A DNA stretch of 64,000 bases from an uncultured Clostridia bacterium (GTDB lineage: Bacteria > Bacillota > Clostridia > UBA1381). A program made the translations under genes and the position numbers. This document shows, in pieces, positions 18,504-25,534 of this stretch (the stretch's first letter is position 1; the number at the start of each line of letters is the position of its first letter). Where the stretch lies: the NCBI GenBank assembly GCA_934444735.1, contig CAKSDE010000011.1, positions 36,384 to 100,383 of the forward strand, read 5' to 3'. The notes beneath the pieces were generated by a model that saw only the letters and a program-made list of their open reading frames with translations, made no database searches and was not told the DNA's origin.

Positions 18504-18523
18504 TAAATAACCGGGAGGAAAAG

Positions 18524-19477
18524 ATGAAGGTTTCTGTTATCATTCCGATTTATAATGCACAAAAATATCTTGCAAGATGTTTGGACAGTGTCATTAACCA
18601 AACCGAATCCGATTTGGAAATTATTCTGGTCGATGACGGTTCTACAGACGGCAGCGGCAGGATATGTGATGCTTATGCCGAAAAAGACGGACGCTTTTGT
18701 GTTCTGCATAAAGAAAACGGCGGTGTTTCCTCTGCCAGAAATTCGGGAATAGATATGATGTCGGGAGATTATTGCTGTTTTGTTGATTCCGATGACTATA
18801 TTTCCGAAAATTACATTTCTGTTTTGCTGAATAACTTAAAATTATATCGCTGCGATATTTCTGTCTGCGGACTTTCAAGAACAGGTGCAGATGAGGGTTC
18901 AAACAGGGTGAGCGTACTGAGGCGGCATGAGGCGCAATTAAGTTTATTTAATGAGAAAGACGGAATAAAAGGATATATAGGCGGAAAATTATTTAAAGCC
19001 GATATTATAAAAAAGAACAATATTAAATTTGACGAAGATCAAGCCTTGGCTGAAGATCTGTTGTTTTTATTTGACTATATTATGTATTGCCAAAGCGAAA
19101 ATACCGTCTGCGTATCGGGCAGTAGGCTATACTTTTATGAAAATGGCAGCACGGGAGCTTTAAAAGAGCGCGGACAGGCAGATGTTTTCCGGGAAAAATG
19201 GTGCGACGCTATAAAAGCCTGTGAAAAAATACTGAAAAAAATTCCCGATGAAGAAAAGAGTTTGCAGCGGGCGGTAAAGCTTGAAAAAACAATGCAATGT
19301 GTGACTATGATTCGCATTATGGCTAAGTACGGGGAAAAAAGCAAATCTTATAAAAAATTTGTGCTGAAAAATTTAATTCCGTACTTATTCAGTAAAAATT
19401 TCGGCACAAGAAAAAAGCTTGGCGCGGTTGCGGTATTGGTGTGCCCCAAAAAAAATCGAAAGGAGAAGAACAAATGA
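18524..19477 (+). CDS. Glycosyltransferase, GT2 family
   Basis: 317 residues from ATG 18524, preceded by GGGAGG; the frame extended to 18491 would overlap the previous gene without a ribosome site. Motifs: KVSVIIPIYNAQKYLARCLD, ILVDDGSTDGSG, SSARNSGIDM and CFVDSDDYISENYI with the DxD metal site. FDEDQALAEDLLFLFDYI is the conserved acidic region of capsule GT2 enzymes. It is similar in organisation to the gene before it and could be an old duplicate with a changed acceptor. Its stop overlaps the next start by 4 bases. Confidence 0.91.
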   Translation: MKVSVIIPIYNAQKYLARCLDSVINQTESDLEIILVDDGSTDGSGRICDAYAEKDGRFCVLHKENGGVSSARNSGIDMMSGDYCCFVDSDDYISENYISVLLNNLKLYRCDISVCGLSRTGADEGSNRVSVLRRHEAQLSLFNEKDGIKGYIGGKLFKADIIKKNNIKFDEDQALAEDLLFLFDYIMYCQSENTVCVSGSRLYFYENGSTGALKERGQADVFREKWCDAIKACEKILKKIPDEEKSLQRAVKLEKTMQCVTMIRIMAKYGEKSKSYKKFVLKNLIPYLFSKNFGTRKKLGAVAVLVCPKKNRKEKNK

Positions 19478-20556
19478 ATAAGCGAGCGGCAATTATTACA
19501 TTTCACAGAGCTTTGAATTACGGAGCGATTCTGCAAGCGTTTGCTCTTGAAAATATCCTTACGGAAATCGGAGTGCATACCGAAATAATAGATTACAGGT
19601 GTCCGCATATTGAGTGCATATACCGTCCTTTTGATGTAAGACACTGCAAAAATTTATCTTCGGGGGTAAAAAAATGCGCCAAAAGCTTTGATCTGATAAA
19701 AAAAAGGCATAGCTTTAATGAATTTACAAAAAAACATTTAAGTGTAACCCAAAAATGCAGAACAAAGAAAGATTTGCAAAAAACGGCATTAGACTTTGAA
19801 ACAGTTATAACGGGCAGTGACCAGGTATTGAATCCGAATGCGGTCGGCGGAGATTTTAGTTATTTTCTCGATTTTGTCGGCTCTGACGTTAAAAAGATTG
19901 CATATGCCGCAAGTATAGGGTATAATTCATTCCCTAGAGAATACGAATCGAAATGTATTGAATACTTAAAAAGCTTTGAAAGTATTTCGATTCGTGAAAA
20001 AAGTGTATGCAAAACAGTGGCAGATTTGACAGATAAGGCAGTTGAGAATGTATTGGACCCAACTCTGCTTTTGAGTGCTTCGGAGTGGCTGGGTATAGCA
20101 AGAAAACCGCGTAATCTGCCGGATAAATATATACTTGTGTATATGATGGAGGGCTGCAAATATACAATAGAAAAAGCGCGTGCTTTGGCAAACGGCAAAG
20201 ACTGTAAGCTTGTTTTAATCAATCCCACATTGCGGCAAATGCAAACCTGCAAGGATTTTATTATGTATAAAACAGCATCGCCGGAGGAATTTGTCGGGAT
20301 GTTTGCCGAGGCTGAGGCGGTAGTAACCAATTCATTCCATGGTGTTGCCTTTTCGCTGATTTTTAAAAAGGAGTTTTACGCGGAGGCATCAAATGCGGAA
20401 AAATCGGCAAGAATAATTGACCTGCTTGCGCTTTTTGATTTATCGCCCAGGCTCCTTCCGAACGAAAAAATCGGGAAAATAGATTGGGAAAATGTAAATT
20501 CGCGGCTCGAAAAAGAGCAAAAGAAGGCGATTTCGTGGCTTAAAAGGTCTTTGTAG
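19474..20556 (+). CDS. Polysaccharide pyruvyl transferase family protein 2
   Basis: 360 residues from ATG 19474, which overlaps the previous stop (ATGA) and follows GAAAGGAG. PF04230 features: FHRALNYGAILQAFALE, VITGSDQVLNPN, IAYAASIGYNSF, ISIREKSVC, VLDPTLLLSASEW and TNSFHGVAFSLIF. It is shorter than, and clearly diverged from, the homologue at 12649. It ends just before inverted repeat copy B, and the second iron-sulfur partner gene starts after that repeat. The pair probably performs a decoration step separate from that of the first pair. Confidence 0.9.
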   Translation: MNKRAAIITFHRALNYGAILQAFALENILTEIGVHTEIIDYRCPHIECIYRPFDVRHCKNLSSGVKKCAKSFDLIKKRHSFNEFTKKHLSVTQKCRTKKDLQKTALDFETVITGSDQVLNPNAVGGDFSYFLDFVGSDVKKIAYAASIGYNSFPREYESKCIEYLKSFESISIREKSVCKTVADLTDKAVENVLDPTLLLSASEWLGIARKPRNLPDKYILVYMMEGCKYTIEKARALANGKDCKLVLINPTLRQMQTCKDFIMYKTASPEEFVGMFAEAEAVVTNSFHGVAFSLIFKKEFYAEASNAEKSARIIDLLALFDLSPRLLPNEKIGKIDWENVNSRLEKEQKKAISWLKRSL

Positions 20557-20563
20557 ATAAATC

Positions 20564-20775
20564 AGGTAAAAAGTAAAATGTAAATTTTACTTTTTACCTA
20601 CCATTCTTATGGGGGACGGGGGTGCCAACCCCTGATTTATAATCAAAAATGACGACATGTGCGTCATTTTTGACTGAAATAAAAAGTTTCAACCTGCCGT
20701 AAAATTAAAATTGGAGGGAACTTTTTATTTCTACCTAAGAATTTTAATTGGAAAACGTTAGTTTTACAATTACCT
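20564..20775 (-). repeat. Structured dispersed repeat, copy B (inverted relative to copy A)
   Basis: 212-base element, reverse complement of 10602-10814. On the minus strand the first 190 or so bases match copy A closely. The far end differs: AAAAAG/CTTTTT arms replace the AATTG/CAATT arms, but a hairpin is kept because both arms changed together. Like copy A it carries the internal hairpin AAATGACG...CGTCATTT. It separates 19474-20556 from the next gene at 20807. Confidence 0.85.
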
Positions 20776-20806
20776 GAAATCAGGTAAACTGAAAGGAGGA
20801 CAAACG

Positions 20807-22030
20807 GTGACAACGGTTTTTGATAAAAAAGAAAATTGCAGCGGCTGCGGCGTATGCAAGACTGTATGCAGTGAAAATGCTGTTACAATGCAGCAGGATA
20901 ATTGCGGATTTTATTATCCCCAAATTGATATGGAGCGATGCGTTTCATGCGGAAAATGCCGGAGTAAGTGTCATTTTAGCAATAAATCCGATGTGCACGA
21001 TTTGTCCGAAGAGGTTTTTGCAGTACAAAGTAAAGACGCAGAAATTTTAAAAAAGAGTCAGTCCGGCGGATTGTTTGCAGAGCTTGCAAAAAGTATATTA
21101 AATTCGGGCGGTACGGTGTATGGCGCGGCATTTAATGACTTGTTTGAGGTTTGTCACATACGGATAGATTCTCTGAATCAATTATGTAAATTGCAGGGGA
21201 GTAAATATGTTCAGAGCAAAACGGAAGATATTTTTGCGCTGGTAAAGACCGATTTGGATAACGGTCTGCAGGTTTTATTTTCGGGCACACCCTGTCAGGT
21301 TGCGGCGCTATATTCATATTTAGGTCAAAAAAATGAATTGCTGTATACGGTCGATATTGTTTGTCACGGTGTTATGGCGCCACAGATGTGGAAAAACTAC
21401 TTGGGCTACATAAATAAAAAATACGGAGAAATTACTCATGCCGATTTTCGCGATAAAGCTTTTGGCTGGCAGACGCATAATGAAACATTTACTGTCGGTG
21501 AACAAAAAATCAAGAAAAATATTTACCGCAAAATATTTTATAAAAATATATTATTAAGACCTTGCTGTTACGGTATAAAAAACGGTAGATATATAACCGC
21601 CTGCAAATATGCGGGAATGTCCCGTATTTCAGATATTACAATAGGTGATTTTTGGGAAATTGAAAATGCGGCAGGCTTTTTTGAAAACGTAAACCTCGGA
21701 ATATCGCTTTGCATTATAAATACCCAACAGGGGAGCCGCTTGTTTGAAAAGGTTAAGCCTAATTTAATGTGGGAGCGGCGGGATATAAGCGAAACATTAG
21801 CCAAACAACCGCATTTGTCGTGCAAAGAGGACGGAGTGCCGATTAAAGCTGTTGAGGCTGCAAGGCAAATGTATGCCGAAAAGGGGTTTTTATATATTGC
21901 GTCTAAATACGGTGAAAACGGTATTTGCGGAATTTATCCCAAAGGGGTAAGATTTATCAGACACATCAGGAATAAAGTTTTAAAGAAAATGGGATTTACA
22001 ACAGAACGGAGAAAATATGATGATAACTAA
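20807..22030 (+). CDS. Iron-sulfur protein with F420-hydrogenase/dehydrogenase beta-subunit domain, 2
   Basis: 407 residues, starting at GTG 20807 after AAAGGAGG. It has the same architecture as the protein at 14910: ferredoxin motifs CSGCGVCKTVC and CVSCGKCRSKC, then KKSQSGGLFAELAKSI, FSGTPCQVAALYSYL and IVCHGVMAP. A later cysteine pair includes RPCCYG. The conserved fold binds FeS clusters and probably a flavin or deazaflavin. It lies downstream of pyruvyl transferase homologue 2, repeating the pairing in the first half of the locus. Function in polymer modification is inferred from context only. Confidence 0.85.
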   Translation: MTTVFDKKENCSGCGVCKTVCSENAVTMQQDNCGFYYPQIDMERCVSCGKCRSKCHFSNKSDVHDLSEEVFAVQSKDAEILKKSQSGGLFAELAKSILNSGGTVYGAAFNDLFEVCHIRIDSLNQLCKLQGSKYVQSKTEDIFALVKTDLDNGLQVLFSGTPCQVAALYSYLGQKNELLYTVDIVCHGVMAPQMWKNYLGYINKKYGEITHADFRDKAFGWQTHNETFTVGEQKIKKNIYRKIFYKNILLRPCCYGIKNGRYITACKYAGMSRISDITIGDFWEIENAAGFFENVNLGISLCIINTQQGSRLFEKVKPNLMWERRDISETLAKQPHLSCKEDGVPIKAVEAARQMYAEKGFLYIASKYGENGICGIYPKGVRFIRHIRNKVLKKMGFTTERRKYDDN

Positions 22031-23852
22031 TCTAAACAATGACAAGCTGTTATTTTTTCTAAAAAGAAAAAAATATCCGTATAAACATCGGAACGATAAT
22101 TTTTGGTTCTGGGTTTTTGTGACAATATTTCTGATTGTAATTGCAATATTGTTTTATGGCATGATAAAGTATACATACAGTAAGCTTGATATATGCGACT
22201 TATCGGCAAGAACGATATATAAAAACGGTGTTGAGCCGATAGATGATCAAACCTATTTTGAAGAAAAAAGTGTTAATACAAACAGCAGCGGAGATATAGT
22301 CCCCAAGCTGGAGTTAAACAACAAAACTTTAGCTCTCAATTCAAACGGTATAAGCGGAGTATATCTTGCATGGGTGTATACGGGTAATGAAAGATTTGAA
22401 TATGACGGTAATTATCAGTGGAAAGAGCTTATCGAAACGGGAAAAAACTTTAATTACAATACCGGTTACGGATATAGGACGGCATACGACACCAATGAGG
22501 TGGAATTATCCGAAAACGGCTGGTACACCGTATTTGCGATTTGGTATGAAGAGGGAAAAAAGCTGCATATAGCGAAAAATTTTCATGTAGGAAATATTGA
22601 AACGAGTGGTGTCGGGACAGAGTATGAAAAAGAGGCATATGACACTTGGCTGGATAATAAAAGATATGCCGAATCGGTTCCGGGAGTGAAAAATTATCTT
22701 TTTATCGGTGCCGACCATTGGGATCGCAGTGAACTGACAAAATCTTATTCTGATTATATGGTACTTGCCACGGTGAACACAAATAACCGTGAGGTTTCTT
22801 TTACTACGATATTAAAGGAATCGTATGTCTATATCCCGTCAATAGGCTGCGGAAGGCTTACAAATGCATATAATTGCGGCGGCGTTGAGCTTGTCGTCAG
22901 GACTATAGAGGAAAATTACGGGCTGAAAATCGATAACTATCTTTTGCTCGACTATAATTATTTTATACAAATGATTAATTGTGTCGGAGGAATTGACGTT
23001 CAAATTGAAAAATATCAGGTGCCGTATATAAATCAATACATAAGAAGTCTGGAGAATGATTACAGGCTGACCTCTGATATTGTAAAAACCAAACCTCTTG
23101 AAGAAAAAAGCGGAGAATTTTTACTGGACGGAGCGCAAACTCTTGCATATATACGGTATTATAACGAGGGCGATTGGGCAAGAAGTGAGCGCTATGATAT
23201 GATGATGGAAGGATTTTACAAAAGCCTTCGCAAAACGGGGGTATTTACCATTGTAAATGATATTTTTCCGCTGTTCACTACGGATTTCAGCTTTGATGAA
23301 TATAAAGAACTGCTATACTATTTACCGTTGTATCTGAAATATGATGTTACAGTGAACAAGCTGCCGAGTAAAAACCGCCTTGCTCCTTTTAAGGAAAGTT
23401 ATCGTTACAACGTTCTTTTAAATAAGCATGCGGAAATAGATACGGTTATTAATGATGTTTTGAACGATAAGGGCATTGATTATAAATGGATTTGGTGGAT
23501 CTCACCGATTTTGCTGATAATATATGTTTCCCTTTTAGCGGTATCATTGATCGCTTTATGTTATATAGTATTTCGCAAAAGACGGATTGTATATATAGAT
23601 CCTATAACCAATGTAAAAAAATATAAATCCAAAAAATACCGTTGGAAGAGCGATGTTCATGTGTATCATCAGGACGCCTTGGGTGAGTATGACGGCGGTA
23701 TGTTTATGAACAAAGAAATGACGCAAAGGTACAGTCATGAAATAAAAATGCCTATGCATGAGCTTTTGGTGTATGTACAAATGCCTGTAGATGATGATGC
23801 GGATTATTCAAAGGATAAGAATATATCTCAAGAAACGACTGTAACACTATAA
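22017..23852 (+). CDS. LytR-CpsA-Psr (LCP) family protein with extra extracellular domain and C-terminal membrane segment
   Basis: 611 residues. A membrane segment lies near residues 33-56. Residues about 95-192 form an extra domain (YQWKELIETGKNF, ENGWYTVFAIWY) that resembles the C-terminal repeats of the surface protein at 2607. The LCP domain, about 220-410, shows NYLFIGADHW, DYMVLATVNTNNREVSF, RLTNAYNCGG, YLLLDYNYF, CVGGIDV, LDGAQTLAYIRY and RSERYDMMM. LCP enzymes transfer lipid-linked polymers to the cell wall, so this is the likely EPS attachment enzyme. A second hydrophobic segment (about 493-518) and a basic tail of about 90 residues are unusual for LCP proteins. It overlaps the previous gene by 14 bases. 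Confidence 0.9.
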   Translation: MMITNLNNDKLLFFLKRKKYPYKHRNDNFWFWVFVTIFLIVIAILFYGMIKYTYSKLDICDLSARTIYKNGVEPIDDQTYFEEKSVNTNSSGDIVPKLELNNKTLALNSNGISGVYLAWVYTGNERFEYDGNYQWKELIETGKNFNYNTGYGYRTAYDTNEVELSENGWYTVFAIWYEEGKKLHIAKNFHVGNIETSGVGTEYEKEAYDTWLDNKRYAESVPGVKNYLFIGADHWDRSELTKSYSDYMVLATVNTNNREVSFTTILKESYVYIPSIGCGRLTNAYNCGGVELVVRTIEENYGLKIDNYLLLDYNYFIQMINCVGGIDVQIEKYQVPYINQYIRSLENDYRLTSDIVKTKPLEEKSGEFLLDGAQTLAYIRYYNEGDWARSERYDMMMEGFYKSLRKTGVFTIVNDIFPLFTTDFSFDEYKELLYYLPLYLKYDVTVNKLPSKNRLAPFKESYRYNVLLNKHAEIDTVINDVLNDKGIDYKWIWWISPILLIIYVSLLAVSLIALCYIVFRKRRIVYIDPITNVKKYKSKKYRWKSDVHVYHQDALGEYDGGMFMNKEMTQRYSHEIKMPMHELLVYVQMPVDDDADYSKDKNISQETTVTL

Positions 23853-23860
23853 AAAATAAT

Positions 23861-23890
23861 AAGTAATTGTAAAATTAACGTTTTTCTTTT
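23861..23890 (+). repeat. Remnant of the dispersed repeat terminal hairpin
   Basis: AAGTAATTGTAAAATTAACG and the following T-rich bases match the first 25-30 bases of copy A with a few changes. The opposite arm has been lost. It lies between the LCP and flippase genes. Confidence 0.55.
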
Positions 23891-23928
23891 TAACTACTCT
23901 AAAAAATCATGAAAGGAGACACCTTACA

Positions 23929-25479
23929 ATGGGTTCGAGAACACAAAAATCGGTTCGTAATATTGCTTTTTCGCTTGGCTATCAGCTGGTAACTCTGTTT
24001 TCCAATTTTTTTATGAAAACCGTACTTATAAAAAATCTTGGAATACAGTATACAGGTGTCTCGGCGCTTTTTACCGATATTCTGACGGTTTTATCGGTTG
24101 CGGAGTTAGGTTTCGGCACGGCTGTTTCTTATGCGCTTTACCGTCCGCTTTATGAAAAAGATGATGCTCAGATTGCAAAGCTTATGCGGTTATATCAAAA
24201 AATTTATCGGATTATTTTTTCTGTTATTGTCGCAGCCGGAATTGTATGCTTGATTTTTCTTAAATATATTGTGAAAGACGTCCCCGATATAAAAGAAAAT
24301 ATCCATATAATTTTTATATTCTTTATCCTCAAAACAGCAGTTTCGTATTTGTTTGTATACAAAGCGACGCTTTTGGAAGCAAACCAGGAAAAGCATATAG
24401 TTTCCGCAGTCGGAATAGTTGTTTGTATACTGACTGCAATATTAGAGGCAGTTACAGTAGCGGTATTTAAAAGTTATATCGGATATCTTGCGGTAATGGT
24501 AACAATGGTAATTGTACAAAATGTTATTATTTCATTGGTGGCAAATCATAGGTGTCCGATGCTAAAGACCGAGTGCAATGAGAGCCTTAGTTTGCATGAG
24601 CGCAAGGAAATATTTAAAAATGTAAGAGCCTTGGCAATTTACAAAATTTCGGGTGCGCTGCAAAGAGGCGTAGACAGCGTCATTATATCAGCCATGCTCG
24701 GTACCTCGCTTGTGGGCTTTTTATCTTATTATAAAATGATAGCAAATAATGTAGATTCCCTATTCGGTCAGGTATTCGAGGCAATTAAACCAAGCGTGGG
24801 AAATCTTGCGGCAAGCGAAAACAGTCAAAGGCAATATGCCGTTTTTAAAAAGATGTGCTTTCTGTCATTTGCAATAGGAAATTTCATTTCGGTTTCGCTG
24901 ATAACGCTGTTAAATCCTTTTATTACACTATGGTTGGGAAACAGTTATTTATTAGGCATGGACATTGTAATTATACTTGTGGCAGATATCTATATAATTA
25001 CCATGGTACGGCCTTATGAAAGCTTCAGAAACGCAAATGCACTGTTTGTTCAGGGGAAATACAGACCGGCAGTTATGGTTATCTTAAACATTATTTTATC
25101 AATCGGACTTGCCGATAAATGGGGTTTGTTCGGAGTTCTCTTTGCAACCGTAGCTGCAAGGGTGCTGACTCATGTCTGGTATGATCCGCTGCTGCTTTAC
25201 CGTAAAGTATTTCATAAACCGTTTTTGCAGTATATAAAAATGAAAATAGTTTACCTGTTGACTGTGATTTTTAACTGTGTTTTAGTGTATGAGATATGTA
25301 ATATTATTAGATTTTCAAATCAATGGGTTGAATTTTGTCTAAAGGCTTTATTGTGCGTATTCATACCAAACATTGTTTTAATTGCCCTGTTTCACAATAA
25401 TGATGAGTTCAAAGCATTGTATGCATATGCGCATGAACTTTTAAAAAGAATATGTAAGAAAAGGAATAGTAAAAAATAG
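23929..25479 (+). CDS. Polysaccharide flippase (Wzx-like, MOP superfamily)
   Basis: 516 residues with about 12-14 hydrophobic segments spread over the whole length. Features typical of the polysaccharide transporter family are the N-terminal KSVRNIAFSLGYQL with FMKTVLIKNLGIQYTGVSALFTDIL, and the mid-protein segment ALQRGVDSVIISAMLG. ATG 23929 follows AAAGGAGA. It should move lipid-linked repeat units across the membrane for the polymerase at 16132. It is the last gene of the EPS locus and ends at a strong bidirectional terminator. Confidence 0.88.
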   Translation: MGSRTQKSVRNIAFSLGYQLVTLFSNFFMKTVLIKNLGIQYTGVSALFTDILTVLSVAELGFGTAVSYALYRPLYEKDDAQIAKLMRLYQKIYRIIFSVIVAAGIVCLIFLKYIVKDVPDIKENIHIIFIFFILKTAVSYLFVYKATLLEANQEKHIVSAVGIVVCILTAILEAVTVAVFKSYIGYLAVMVTMVIVQNVIISLVANHRCPMLKTECNESLSLHERKEIFKNVRALAIYKISGALQRGVDSVIISAMLGTSLVGFLSYYKMIANNVDSLFGQVFEAIKPSVGNLAASENSQRQYAVFKKMCFLSFAIGNFISVSLITLLNPFITLWLGNSYLLGMDIVIILVADIYIITMVRPYESFRNANALFVQGKYRPAVMVILNIILSIGLADKWGLFGVLFATVAARVLTHVWYDPLLLYRKVFHKPFLQYIKMKIVYLLTVIFNCVLVYEICNIIRFSNQWVEFCLKALLCVFIPNIVLIALFHNNDEFKALYAYAHELLKRICKKRNSKK

Positions 25480-25489
25480 TTTTTCACAA

Positions 25490-25522
25490 AAACCGCCCCC
25501 AAATTAAATTTGGGGGCGGTTT
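25490..25522. terminator. Bidirectional Rho-independent terminator
   Basis: A perfect GC-rich inverted repeat (AAACCGCCCCCAAATT with its complement) lies between the convergent flippase gene and the minus-strand gene at 25535-28435. T-rich sequence follows on both strands. A 31-base core identical to this one is repeated at 28589-28619. Confidence 0.9.
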
Positions 25523-25534
25523 AAGTTTTATGTA

